Shown here piece by piece: positions 50,201 through 61,651 of a DNA stretch of 64,000 bases. A model generated the notes under the pieces. The model saw nothing but the letters and a program-made list of their open reading frames with translations. It had not been told where the DNA came from and ran no database searches. The position numbers were made by a program, and so were the translations under genes. The stretch spans positions 16,822,430 to 16,886,429 of the forward strand of contig OY979720.1 in assembly GCA_963855995.1 (NCBI GenBank). The letters run 5' to 3'. This DNA is from Muricea muricata (Eukaryota; Cnidaria; Anthozoa; Malacalcyonacea; Plexauridae). Each line of letters starts with the position of its first letter. The stretch's first letter is position 1.

Positions 50201-53200
50201 CATCCTTGTACTCAGAATGGCAGTGTTAGTTTGTGTTGACATTTTGTCAAAGTTCTCCAAAATGTTTTCTAGCTATTGATAACGAGGCTAAGAAAATGTA
50301 TGGTGTTCAATTTCATCCCGAAGTAGATCTGACAAAATCTGGCACTCAGATGTTCAAGAATTTTCTTTTTAATGTGAGTTATCGGTTGTTTTCATCCAAA
50401 TCTTTTACTGCCGTAGCTTATAACTAAGGAGTCACCAGATGTCTAGGGAGCTGTCATGCACATTCAGTCTGGGAGGGATGCTGCAAGAACTTTGGTAGCA
50501 TGTGGAGCTATTAAGGCCCTGTCACACGGTGTAATTTTTCTTGCAACTTGCAATGCAATTCTACACTTGGGAGATGTAAAATTGATAAATACAAGTTTCC
50601 ATTACAGTTTGCTAATATATTTTTAATATATCAAACATTTGTCACAAATTTACATCGCTTAAGAGTAGAATTGCATTGCAGGTTGCAAGAAAAATTGCAC
50701 GATGTCACAGGGCCTTCACTGGAAATCTTGTAGGGCTATGAGAACATTTTGAGAGTAATGATGGGCTATGAAAATTTTCAAATTTAGTCTTATATGAAGT
50801 TTCAATTGAAGTGCCAACTGATTTCTATGAGCTCTAGTTATAGCGGTTAGATTATGAGCTCGAGATTTCTATGTGGCAATAGTTGATGAGGGCAAAGCCT
50901 GAATCAACTATAGCCATATCAAAATTGAGAGCGAATAATTCAATTGTTATAATCTGAGTGAGATGAATAGTTGATTTTTAAGCCATTTTGGGCAAAAAAT
51001 ACTACAAATTATCTTTCTTTGAATTAAAAAATACACCTGGAAAATTTTGTTTTGCTACTCGCCATCTATTTAACAATTACTCAGCTCGGTGCATATAGGC
51101 TTGTAATCACCAAAACTGAAGCAACTTATTGTTTTAGTATCATTTTGAATTTATTACTGTATAAAAAAGCAAAAGCTAGAGTCACTGGTCAGTGACTATC
51201 ACTTCAGAGACAGCGAATCTTGACCAATCAGAATGCAGGAAAATCATTAGTCACCTGAAAATTTATGCTAATTAACAATTAGATTACGAGCTCGACATTT
51301 CCATGCGGTGATAATCTAATTGTTTTAGTAGAATCAGAAGTCAAACATGGAAAAAGAAATCTCTATAGGAAGGTGATTGTTTCGCTACTCGCTATCTATC
51401 GAGGAATAGATAGCGAGTAGAGTAACCAATCAAATTACAGCATTTGCAATAGAATACTAGTATGATTCTACTAACGAGGAATAGATAACGAGTAGATTAG
51501 CCAATCAAATTACAGCATTTGCAACAGTATTCTAGTATGACTGTACTAATGAAGATTTAGATGGCATAGTATCGAAAGTTATTTAATAAATAAATGTCTT
51601 TGTGAGTTTATAGAACAATATTCAATCTAGTATATTAAATATAGCGTATTAATTTTATACTCTAGATTGCTGGTTGTTCTGGCAACTTCAGTATGGAGTG
51701 TAGAATTAAGACATGTATTGATGAGATCAAGAAAAAGTGTGGTTCAGCTAAGATATTGGTAAGATATGAAAACCTTTGACCCAATGAAGATTGTTTGTTC
51801 TATGGCGGCCGAGGTTATTTTCACACAGCTGTATCTTAATTAAAATATTTTTCAGTCTTTAGTTAGCGGTGGTGTGGACTCAACAGTGTGTACTGCTTTG
51901 TTAAGTAAGGTAAAGATGCTTTGCTTAAAGATACTCGTGAAAACGTCCCTTCTGCGCGTCGGCTCTGTCATAACAAAGGGGAACCCACAGATATAATCAC
52001 TGTCCCAATTTTGAACTCCGAATTAAAAATCTGGTTTGTAGTCATGATTATATGGGGATTGTGCGTGATACCTTAACGTTTTTTTATCATCCAGGCTGTC
52101 GGGGCGAGCTCAGTGTACGCCGTTCATATAGATAATGGCTTCATGCGTAAGAACGAGAGCCAGCAAGTTGCCGAATCTTTAGGAGCGGTGGGATTAAAGT
52201 TGACAGGTAAAGTTCATTTCTTTAAATGCACCGTAGAGAGTACGCCCTTCGCGTGCACGTGACCTATACCAACAGAAGGGGATTGACTACCTCACGGGCG
52301 TTCTTTGTGGGTGACGTCAATATTTTTGGCATGCGGTTGTTGATACAAATTCGTTATTTCTTCGTAAATAATCGTAAGACTATTCTCCCTCACTGGGACT
52401 GTACCGACTTCACCAAATTTAGCTAAAGCGCGAGCCCGAAGGGCGAGTAATGATTGTCGCGCTACGCGCTCCCTCTTTAGCTAAATTTGGTGAAGTAGAT
52501 ACAGTCCCAGTGAGTGAGAATAGTCTTACGATTATTTACGAAGAAATAACGAATTTGTATGAGCAACCGCATGCCAAAAATATTGACGTCACCCACAAAG
52601 AACGCCCGTGAGGTAGTCAATCCCCAACAGAAGCGCCACGGAGGTGATTCAAGTAATTAGAGAGTTTACGATTCACAACGCGACTTGCTCGACAACGCAA
52701 TGTAAATTTTTAGCTTTAAAACAAGCGCTGAGCATTTTGATATTAATAATAATATTTCATATTTTATGCACTGCAACGTTTGACCCTTACAAATTCGATC
52801 GTTGCCGAATTGTGGAGTTTAAATAAACGGCTTTGAAAGTCACAATTGGCTCCCACGTTGCTCTAAGGACGCGATAATCCTTAATTTAATGTCGTGCTGA
52901 GAACGACAACGCCATTGAGAATCCCTCTGGGACCATAAATCACTCACAGTTCGAACAAATTTGCTTGTTTTGAAACTGCGTCGTCGAGCCGCCTCGTCGC
53001 AGATCGTAAACTCTCTATTGTGTTTTTACCGACTTCATGCAAGTCTCTGATCAAGTTGCATCAAGCCTGTTGGCTTCATCAATTTGCATCAAGTCTGGTG
53101 GATTCATCAAGTGTAAAATCATACTTGGATACGGACAACTTGCATCAAACGTTCGAATAAAAATTCGCGACAATGCTTGCATCGCAGCAGACTTTTTATC

Positions 53201-56200
53201 GTCAAGGCAGAGCAAGCGATAGCAACGCTTCCTGCTATCGGCTTTTAAGGTAATCAGCCTGCGACAGACTTGGCGTTTCGACAATCGTGGGATAATTAGT
53301 TTGGGACAAACTAGAACATAATTGTTCTACATGATAAAGTATAAATTAACGTGAAAAATATCGCTGTTTTCTCCCCTCCCCTTCCCCCACGTGGCAATGT
53401 TGGCTCTGAAACGACATCACATACACAAATGTATCTATATTGTTTTCAAGCCAAACATGTTTTCAGGACCAAACATTGGCCGGTGGGGGCAAGGGGGGGG
53501 GAGAAGGGTAAAATTTGAATCAATGTGCGATTAGAGTTTAAAGTTGAATCACATACTTTTTATTTTTGATCCAATCTCGCGCGTGGATTTCCATGACTGT
53601 CCCAGGGAATTATTCAATGATTGCAGCTGTGTAATTCCAATGCCAAACACGACACTTCTATTCTTATATTTATCCTTTCAGGCACTCTCTGTTGGAAATT
53701 GCAAGTGTTATTCTCACTGATTTTTTTTCTGCAGTTGTGAACGCAAGTCATACATTCTACAATGCTAAAACTCAACTAAGTTCAAACGAAATGGGCAGTC
53801 CTGTCAAGAAATGGTATTCACGAACTTTGAATAATACTTCTGAACCTGAAGAAAAGCGAAAAATTATTGGCGACACTTTTATGCAGGTAAGAACACCCCC
53901 CCCCCCCAAAAAAAAGACAACAACAACACAGGAACTCTTATTAAATCTTAAGTGGTCCATGAGCGATACACTATATAAAAACAGGATCACATTAATTAAA
54001 CGGCTGACACTACAGAGAAATTTGAAGTTAAATTCGTGCATGTCTTCAAATTCTAGACCGCCGACTGATTATTTGGTTGAATTTTATTGCGCGAAAATTT
54101 TTTGTCCCGACGTTCTATTCTATTTCAGAACTAAAGTGTCCTCTAGTTTAGTATGAAATATTTTATTTCGTTTAGGTTGCTAATGACGCCATCAAAGATC
54201 TCAAACTTGATCCCAAGACAACAATGGTTGCACAAGGTACGAAGAGTCGTTAGGGCGAAGAACCAAAATGAATTGAACACGTCTTTTAAATTCTAATTTA
54301 TTCGTTTTCTTTTTATACTCCTCGATCAGGACAGGAGCGTAGCAGTAGATGGGAGGGTAAGGGGATGGTTAGGGCTATCCCCCTTTCCCCTCCACGCTCC
54401 TCTAGATCCCTCACAATATCTCTGATTTAGGAGTTACTAAATCCATTTGATGATGAACATATAGTTTGTAAGCTACTAAGTTGGATATTGTAAACAGATA
54501 CCGTCACTTAATATCATATCTGTTTACTGGTAGACATATCGTACATTTTACAGGGGATTTTTCTATCTGCATGCTTAAATAACCATTTTTTATTTTTTCA
54601 AAAGTTGTTTGCGTGATTTGATGATAAACGCACGATTTCTGTTCTAGGAACTTTACGACCTGATCTCATAGAGAGTGGCTCATTAATAGCAAGTAGCAAA
54701 GCAGACGCCATCAAAACACATCACAATGATACGGAACTTGTCCGAGCTCTACGAGAAGAGGTAAAGGGAATGGCTTCTCGCAAACACCACATCTGACTTC
54801 CACATTCATATTTGTACCACCTAACTAGTGCAGTGAATGCCTACCAAGTTTGAACACTTTTTTTGTTGGCTTTCTGTAACAATAATGATCAGTGTCTATG
54901 ATTTGTGGTCAAGACCTTGTGATTTTGCGAATCGTCAATCCAAAGCACTAAGCTGTCAAATTATTGCATTAGTTTGCGGTTAGTTTGAATTTGAAGGCCT
55001 TTTCAATAAAATACATGCTATATTTTGTTTTCTTTCAGGGTAAAGTCATTGAGCCCCTTCGTGATTTCCACAAAGATGAAGTACGAGAACTTGGGATACA
55101 ACTAGGATTACCTAGGGATCTCGTTAGTCGACATCCGTTCCCAGGCCCCGGCTTGGCAATCCGTGTCATCTGTGGTGATGTGCCGTACAGTAAAGATGAT
55201 TATGCTGATACGAAGTTAATTCTCACAACAATTGTTAATTATTCCGAATCTTTAGCTCGTGTAAGTAACAAGTTGTGTACTTCTTATATGATTGAGCATA
55301 CTCAGCCACGAAAGGTGTATTAAGACGATATACAAACTCGAGCTAAAGCACTGATATGTATTAAAACTAGATAGTACATGATCGTAATACGAAACTCAAA
55401 TAAAAATGATGAAGCTGGAAACACATCATATTATGAGATCGGCGGCCATGTTGAATGGCCCCACTCAATGTAGTTTCTGTTGGGAAACCGATGGTAATGT
55501 CATGGATGTATCGTCAGCAACAATCAGAGGAATGGACTGGAAACGAAACTAAAACTAGTTTCGTTTCCAGTCCATTCCTCTGATTGTCTGTGCCACAAGA
55601 CACAAACTGAACTTATAGGCGGGAAATTTTTAAGTTGCTAATGCATTCTTTATGAAACATTGCAGCCACATACTTCTCTTATTGCGATCAAAAATGCGAG
55701 TTCAACGGAAGAACAGAAGTTCATGAAGGAGTTCAGCGAAAAGTATAGTATTGCCGCGACGCTGCTGCCCATTAAGACTGTGGGCGTTCAGGTAGGAACA
55801 GAAATTTTTGCAGGTCGCTGTCGTTGTCTCTCAGGGGCCGGTTCTACGAAAAGCGGATAGTGCCATCCATCGGATAGTGATTTTTCGAGCTGACATGAAA
55901 AGGCTAAAAAAGCAATGACACCAGGGATATTGAACTCACTAGAGGTGAAAAGTGACTTTAACTCAAAAATGAACTTTAATATGGGCTTTACTCGCCACTG
56001 AACATCTTCAGAAAGTTTGAAAAAAATTACCATCCGGTGGACTGAACTATTCACGTTTCGTTGAAAAAAGATTAGGTAGAAGATAGATGGATAGAAAAAA
56101 ATATTTATACACGCTGACTCCGTCAACCGAAGCTGGTTTCCACGATGGGCGTGTGCTGAGAATTTAGAGTTTATAGGTGCAAGTGCGAAAATTGATAGTC

Positions 56201-58933
56201 TTATAGCTATTTGCAATGTATAAGTTTAAGAAGATGTGCTAAGAATAGTGATCACACGGTATTGAAGATTGATCGTATTGTTTTTATTATTGTCTCTGTA
56301 GTAAGGGATAATAAACCTCTCAACGATCGTTTTTCCGCAAGATTGCGTGCTCACTTTTTGTTACTATCCCCAGGGCGATTGTCGAACGTACAGCTATGTG
56401 GCAGCATTGTCTAGCGATGAGAAAGTCGGTTATGAAGACTTGATGACGTTAGCGAAACTAATTCCTAGAATTTGTCACAACGTAAACAGGTATGACGCCG
56501 AGAAACAAACGTTAGGAGAAGCAAAAAAAAATATGAAAAACTTGTTTCAATGTTGATGCAGACTGGATTGCTTACTATTTTGCTGTCAACTTGTTCAATG
56601 GTGTAAAAAGTATTGTTTAGGCTCAACACTATCGTTCAATTGAATAATTCTGTTGTAAAGACAAGAAATTATCACTTGTTCAGGATTGATGAAAACAGAT
56701 TTGAATAACGTATTTGTTTATAGTTGTGCACAACAGTATATTGTCCAGGTGTAACAATGCTTAACAATATGTTGACAACTTTGGACAGTGTTCCACAAAT
56801 CATTGCTGAATGATGTTAATCCTTATTGTAGAGTCGTGTATGCGTTCGGTGAACGTATTAAATACCAAATTACTGATATAACCGAGACATATTTATCTGT
56901 TGGAGTTCTGGATCTCGTCAAAGAAGTTGATTATCTGGCACGAAAAGTCCTTAGAGAATCAGGTAAGATGTGTTTAAAGATTGTCTACAGGCCGTTCGGC
57001 ACATCGGTTTACCACGTAACAATGGGCGACTCTCGATTATCAAGATTGGCCAAATTACGCACCTTTCGAACTTTTTCTGAATTGAAACTCTGGTTTATAT
57101 TCTTTTGTAAGCATTGCAAACCGAAACAGTTTTAGATACACATGTAGTTAGTATAAATCTTCAAATGTACTTCAACAACAACTCGTTTTGCAAAACAAAA
57201 TAAGTTGAAATATTTCGTCAACCAAGCAGCCAGTTGATCTGAAAACACGGAAAAGTAATGGTAGTCAATCATCATTTTTCGACCCAAATTATCAAATTTC
57301 TCATGAAATATAATTTACTTTGTTTGTAACTTTCTGGTAGACTTTATTATTCTCTTTATTAAAGACAGTTACTAAGTTTCAACTAAATACAAAAGTATAA
57401 AATAACTTTCATTCCAGTTTAAAAATTTCTTTCACATAATTTTTTCACTGAATTTTTTTGTGTCATGCACTTCATGTAATGTTTCCATATCCTTGTTTCG
57501 TTTCAGGTCAGATGAAATCTCTGAGTCAGATGCCTGTGATTCTTATTCCCGTGCACTTCGACCGCGATCCATTATCGCGAATCCCATCATGTCAGCGGTC
57601 TGTCGTCATAAGAACTTTTATTACCAACGATTTTATGACTGGAATTCCAGCTACTATTGGCAAAGAGATTCCGGAAGATGTAAGTGTCATTTTGCGGTTA
57701 AACTTCACTTTTCTATGGATAATTACGTTTTAACTGCAGCAAGACTGCTGCCGTCCTGCACAGCCAAACACGACCTACTACACAGCCAAAAACGAACAAC
57801 CTGTTCTGGCCTGATGAAAACAGCATTGAACAATGTTTTGTCAACAATATTTTTAAACATTGTTACACCTGATTGCCGGCTAGTTCAGGCTCAACAACAT
57901 GTTCAGTATTGTTGGCTACCTTGGACAATGTTGGCAGCAAAACATTATTCAATGCTGTTTTCATCAGGCCAGAACAGGTTGTTCGTTTTTAGCTGTGTGA
58001 TCAAAGTATTCAAGCTATTCTGCGATCAGGCCTTTATTTTTCTCGTAACATCGAGCCCATATCAGGATGCGCTCGTATCATTGAACTGAATATAACTGGA
58101 AGTCTACCTTTGGCGGGAAATTTGAAGCCATTCGTACCCAGCCTTTTCACGCACGACCAAACAAAAACAATTTGATTTGCGGGAAAATCCGATGTCACCA
58201 TGCATGTCATTGAAATTTTCTTGCTGTCATACTTGTTTTTAAACAACACAAATGCTTTTGTTATTCCAAACAGTTGGGTAAATATTTTTGCCATAGATAT
58301 TTGTTTTTCTTCATTATTTTATATTTCGACACATGCTTTTGTCGCCCGCTGAAGTGGCATCATAACGCGTGACTTTCATGGGAAACGCGTGTAATTCGCG
58401 CGACAGCACACACGCGTGTCTGGAGGTAAAATTTGCCTTCAGGAAAGTCTAGGCGTATTTACCTGAAGGCAGCCCTCCAGTTATATTGAGTTCAATGTCT
58501 CGCATCGCTTGCTCCTGCTGGGTCATAACAAGTCTGCTGGCATCATGATTTATTTTAATTGTGTATTGGTGGTGTTACTCTGAATAACATACGTCTGTGC
58601 CATGGCATCAAGATGATAATAATCATGATCCCCAGAGCACCTCCTTCCTCCTACCAAATCACGCTTGATCCCTCCCCAAGTTGCATCGGTCAGATTTTCA
58701 CTGACTTGATGCAACGGGATAAAGCTTACAGGTTTGATGCAATTTGATGACGAACTTGCAAGCTGGTATAAATTCTACAACTGGTATCGAGCTTTTAGCC
58801 TCGTCATGTCTCACCGCCTTAATTCCTTTAGGTTGTTCTCGATATGGTAAAACAAATCAAAACAGTTCCTGGAGTATCACGCGTCCTGTACGACCTCACA
58901 CCCAAACCGCCTGGGACCACCGAGTGGGAATAA
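47233..58933 (+). CDS. GMPS: GMP synthase (glutamine-hydrolysing), complete, 18 coding exons
   Basis: Converts XMP to GMP using glutamine and ATP, the last step of de novo guanine nucleotide synthesis; cytosolic. Exons: 47233-47361, 48269-48360, 48794-48908, 49127-49224, 49333-49436, 50273-50373, 51666-51758, 51856-51909, 52095-52206, 53735-53886, 54176-54236, 54648-54760, 55039-55260, 55666-55791, 56374-56489, 56832-56962, 57507-57679, 58832-58933. All are GT-AG with matching phases, giving 697 aa (human 693). The class I amidotransferase domain has nucleophile C108 (GICYGHQ) and H194/E196 (FHPEV). The ATP-pyrophosphatase domain has the P-loop SGGVDST at 248-254. The C-terminal domain has HPFPGPG at 440-446, and the protein ends KPPGTTEWE. 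Every catalytic motif is intact. The first 30 residues are a Ser/Lys-rich extension. Confidence 0.98.
48430..48600. mobile_element. Intronic foldback MITE 'AACAACATCTTGTAAACT'
   Basis: In GMPS intron 2. The arms 'acaacatcttgtaaactcaa' and 'agtttacaagatgttgt' pair, extending through 'aaaacaagacaaca' and 'tgttgtcttgtttt'. About 60-bp arms and a 25-bp loop. Confidence 0.8.
49471..49721. mobile_element. Intronic MITE 'TTTAAAGGGAAAT'
   Basis: 251 bp in GMPS intron 5. The ends 'tttaaagggaaatggca' and 'ttgctatttccctttaaa' are inverted; the interior contains 'ccaagatggcggac'. A C/A homopolymer tract follows at about 49868-49890. No ORF. Confidence 0.75.
50840..51560. repeat. Mosaic of dispersed repeats in GMPS intron 6
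   Basis: Pieces of the element at 3255-3560 occur twice ('caatcaaattacagcatttgc' near 51422-51444 and again near 51501-51523). A perfect local hairpin 'ctcgctatctatcgaggaatagatagcgag' lies near 51388-51418. Bases 51160-51260 match 25070-25380 inverted. Confidence 0.65.
52279..52624. mobile_element. Foldback element with 9-bp target duplication (Mutator-like MITE)
   Basis: 346-bp, nearly perfect palindrome in GMPS intron 9. It begins GGGATTGACTACCTCACGGG and ends in the inverse complement. The flank CAACAGAAG appears on both sides (52270-52278 and 52625-52633), a 9-bp target-site duplication. Terminal GGG plus a 9-bp duplication is typical of Mutator-like elements. The short GC-rich spacer near 52430-52480 has no coding capacity. 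Confidence 0.85.
52655..53020. mobile_element. TIR element 'AGAGAGTTTACGAT'
   Basis: The left 'ttagagagtttacgattcac' is inverted at the right 'agatcgtaaactctctattg', with arms about 45 bp including 'gctcgac/gtcgagc'. Directly follows the foldback 52279-52624 in the same intron. Confidence 0.7.
53030..53230. repeat. Repeat 'TTGCATCAAGTCTG'
   Basis: Four spaced copies of 'gcatcaa' with 'caagtct' or 'caagcctg', then 'ggcagagcaagcgatagc'. Related fragments are at 2775-2890 and 58500-58760. Intronic in GMPS. Confidence 0.55.
55521..55586. repeat. Perfect 30-bp-arm hairpin in GMPS intron 13
   Basis: Arms 55521-55550 and 55557-55586 are exact inverse complements with a 6-bp loop. There is no visible extension or target duplication. 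It could be a very young foldback or a structural element. Confidence 0.9.
55834..56065. mobile_element. 'GGGGTCGGTTGTACGAAAG' family, diverged copy
   Basis: Left end 'ggggccggttctacgaaaag', then 'atccatcggatagtga'. The right end is eroded ('atccggtggactgaactatt'). In GMPS intron 14. Confidence 0.65.
57781..57998. mobile_element. MITE 'CACAGC(C/T)AAAAACGAACAACC'
   Basis: 218 bp in GMPS intron 17. The ends 'aaaacgaacaacctgttctg' and 'cagaacaggttgttcgtttt' are perfect inverse complements, and arms continue through 'gcctgatgaaaacagcattg'. It keeps an open frame continuous with exon 17's downstream sequence in another phase, which is fortuitous. Confidence 0.85.
58080..58495. mobile_element. TIR element 'TTGAACTCAATATAACTGGA', copy 2
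   Basis: The ends 'ttgaactgaatataactgga' and 'tatattgagttcaa' are inverted. Same family as 14589-15003, about 415 bp, without the nested MITE. It contains 'acgcgtg' repeats near 58365-58415. In GMPS intron 17. Confidence 0.8.
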
Positions 58934-59981
58934 AATAATTTCAGGACACAGGTAGATTATTTTTATTACTAATTTTAACAGATGGTTTTTGAATGTTTAC
59001 ATATATTGACAAGGATTATGCCCTAGTTATTTTCCAATATTACTTTGTAAAAATAGTAATTTATCTGCACCATATTATATTCACAGTAAGAACATTCTAA
59101 AAAGTGACAGACTTAGTAATCAAAGTCACTCCTCAGAAAAGCTAATGCTAATTTGAACAAGGCAAAAATGATTAAATTTTTAGCGCAGGCACAAAGATCA
59201 TCTTAAAATTAGTAAAATTTCATGCTTTGAATTACAAATGTTGTCGCTAAAATACGGAAAGTATAACCTGCAAATTTTGCAAGATTTGTGTAAATGTGTA
59301 TGTTGTGAAGAACGCGTGAAATCGGTAGGCTTTTGCGCTAGTAATACAAAGATATATACAGCTATTTCAATTAAGGTTGTCTTCCCAAAAGCGTCAACTG
59401 TGAACAGTCTATGAGCGCGCAAGGAATGATGGATTATTGTTTATTTAAGCCCTGATACTCTGGGAATTATTTTTGTAGTAAGTACATTTATCTCGTAAGT
59501 TTCCTATGTGCCCTCGATGCTGTTACACAGAGATGATTCCGAGTTTAGAGGTGAAAATAAGCAATAATCCGTCATCCGCAGTCATAGTTTACAGTTTACG
59601 CTTTTAGAAGGACAACCTAATTTAGCTCTATACAAAATTTGCAAGGCCATATTTACCATATTTTACAACATTTAGCAACCTAAGCTTGTAATTTTACTAA
59701 TTTTAACATGCTCTTTCTACATGTATCTTTCTATTCGTTATTTTTGCCGAGGTAAAAAATATTCTAGAATTGAAATTGTCCATTCTTAAATAGGATATGA
59801 TGGTGCTTCGCTAGCTTGCTCGATATAGGGTAAACCTGAAAGGTTATTTAATGTTTGGCAAATTTTGAGTGCATTGCTGAATATTTTTGGGAAATTTTTC
59901 GCAAATGTACCTCGTGCGGTGCAATTGGTTATGGCTATGATTAGTGGAATTACTTTGATTACTAAAATGATAATAAATAAA
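58929..59981 (+). terminator. GMPS 3' flank with candidate poly(A) signals
   Basis: AATAAA overlaps the stop codon (58929-58934) and overlapping AATAAA hexamers lie at 59972-59981. The second pair would give a 3' UTR of about 1 kb. Bases 59190-59720 resemble the foldback at 4990-5365. Confidence 0.35.
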
Positions 59982-59989
59982 CTGTAAAA

Positions 59990-60972
59990 AGAACTTTTGT
60001 ATTTTTTAATTTAATTTCAAATTGTATTGTGTGTTAAATCATAGTTCATATAATCACTGGAATTTATGGTAGTTTACATTGCAATTCTCAAGTAATTTCT
60101 GGGATATTTTCATAATTTGCGGTCATAACACGCAAAATTCATTGGATTCCTTAAGGAAAATAGCAATATATTTTTTATCGGCTCGTTGATCGAATCCTGT
60201 GAAGTAAAAGCCACGGCACAAAAGAAAATGCTCACGACTCAAAAGGAAAAAGAGAACGGAGCAACTCTAGTTGCAGGGAACCCGTAACAGGGTTCGCTCA
60301 AGTCAAGAAGAGTAAAATTCAAGAACGTTTTAAGGACGTTTCAAGGCCATATTATCTGGAAATTCAAGGCTAAAATGAGTTGTTAAATAATGCTCTAACT
60401 GCAGTTAAAATGAATTCGAAACATATTATTTATGTCATGACCCATCACAATTTGATTTTAAAGGTTAAAAACGCCCACAAACAAAAGCAGGATGAATTTA
60501 AGATCTTTCAAGCACTTCTTTATAAATTCAAGGACTTTAAGACCTTGAATTTTTGTTTTCAAATTCAAGGACATTTAAGCACATGCAAGTTTTGTACGAA
60601 CCCTGTGATTACCAAACTCGGGCAAACATCCGTAGCGAACAACTTTTTTTTCGTCCGATTCGTAATCTTCATTATCGACCCCTAAAGGCCGTTTTCCACT
60701 TCAACCGTATCGTAGCGAAACGTAGAACATTTGTTATTTAATTCGTACCAAGCCTGAATTACGTGTTTTTCTCAAGCATTCTTAAGTATTGTTACTGAAT
60801 GACTTCAACACATATACTATAGTAAATCATACACTATGTTACACCAGGCGAAGCACAAATAAAATCCAAATTCATTTCCAATTTCTTTGAGCCTTGCCGT
60901 TAATCCTGGTTGTTGAACATGGATGTCTGGAAGAGAAACTTAGGAAGTAAAGAAAAACCCTCTCTCCTGCAG
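59990..60972. other. GMPS-OPA1 intergenic region, no gene recognised
   Basis: AT-rich. Bases 60290-60610 repeat 'ttcaagg' words ('aattcaaggac', 'ttcaaggcc', 'accttgaattt'), a probable old repeat. The plus-strand open frame 60380-60685 runs through it and has no recognised similarity. Confidence 0.4.
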
Positions 60973-61208
60973 TAGACCTTACCCATAATGACGTCATTTA
61001 GTAGTTAAGCGAGTAAAACTATTTAAATATGGCAATGTTGTTAATTTTTTTAGGTCCTTATTTGTCCAGGACAATAAATGAAACAAAAAATTTAACTTAT
61101 TTATTTCACAAATAATCTTTTTGTTACTTAAATCATTCAATTATATTGGCATATTCAAATAGTTTTACATGCTTAACTACTAAATGACGTCATTATGGAT
61201 ATGGTCTA
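60973..61208. mobile_element. TA-flanked MITE 'GACC(T/A)TA..CATAATGACGTCATTTAG'
   Basis: The left 'cataatgacgtcatttagta' faces the right 'ctaaatgacgtcattatgga'. Arms of about 60-70 bp with GACC/GGTC ends, flanked by TA on each side (60973-60974, 61207-61208), fit a Tc1/mariner-type MITE. TGACGTCA, a CRE-like octamer, is within each arm. Confidence 0.85.
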
Positions 61209-61651
61209 TTGCTTCAAGTGCAACCCCTAAATTTTGCCAGTTGCCTCAACTGATATGCAGTGGACAACATATATTAGTTTTGTAATGGAGTTCGCACCCT
61301 TACTCTAGTCTCTATTCAGTCTTAACTTTTGCTATTTTTGCTGGACCCAAAGAACCGCCAATCTCAGGCCAAGCTCCTCCACCACCTGGGCAGTAATATC
61401 TTTGGTTGTACCCTAGTCTTACCCCTAATCTAATCACTAACTGTAATCTTAAATTATATGTCGTTCAATCTGAGTTCAATGATTATAATCGTAGGATTAA
61501 TGATCGGATCAGGATTAGATTATAATAATTACCGCAATCAAAATGGCCGCCAAAATGAAAGATTAATTTCGCTTTAAATCTTTGTGATGGCCTGCAGGAA
61601 TGTTTTTACCGACATAACTTGACAAAATAAAGTTAAAGCTACAAACCAAGA
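61209..61651 (+). promoter_or_regulatory. OPA1 5' region with short upstream ORF
   Basis: AAAATGGCCGCCAAAATG at 61541-61557 resembles a YY1-type initiator element. It also encodes a 7-codon upstream ORF (61543-61566). If transcription begins upstream of it, it could limit OPA1 translation. Placement of the transcription start is inferred. Confidence 0.35.

Noticed and set aside
53692..54156. 154-codon plus-strand frame as a separate gene
   Set aside because: Its central part is GMPS exon 10 (53735-53886) in the correct frame; the rest is read-through into introns.
57460..58089. 209-codon plus-strand frame
   Set aside because: Runs out of phase across GMPS exon 17 and the following MITE; the real exon frame carries FDRDPL and VVIRTFIT.
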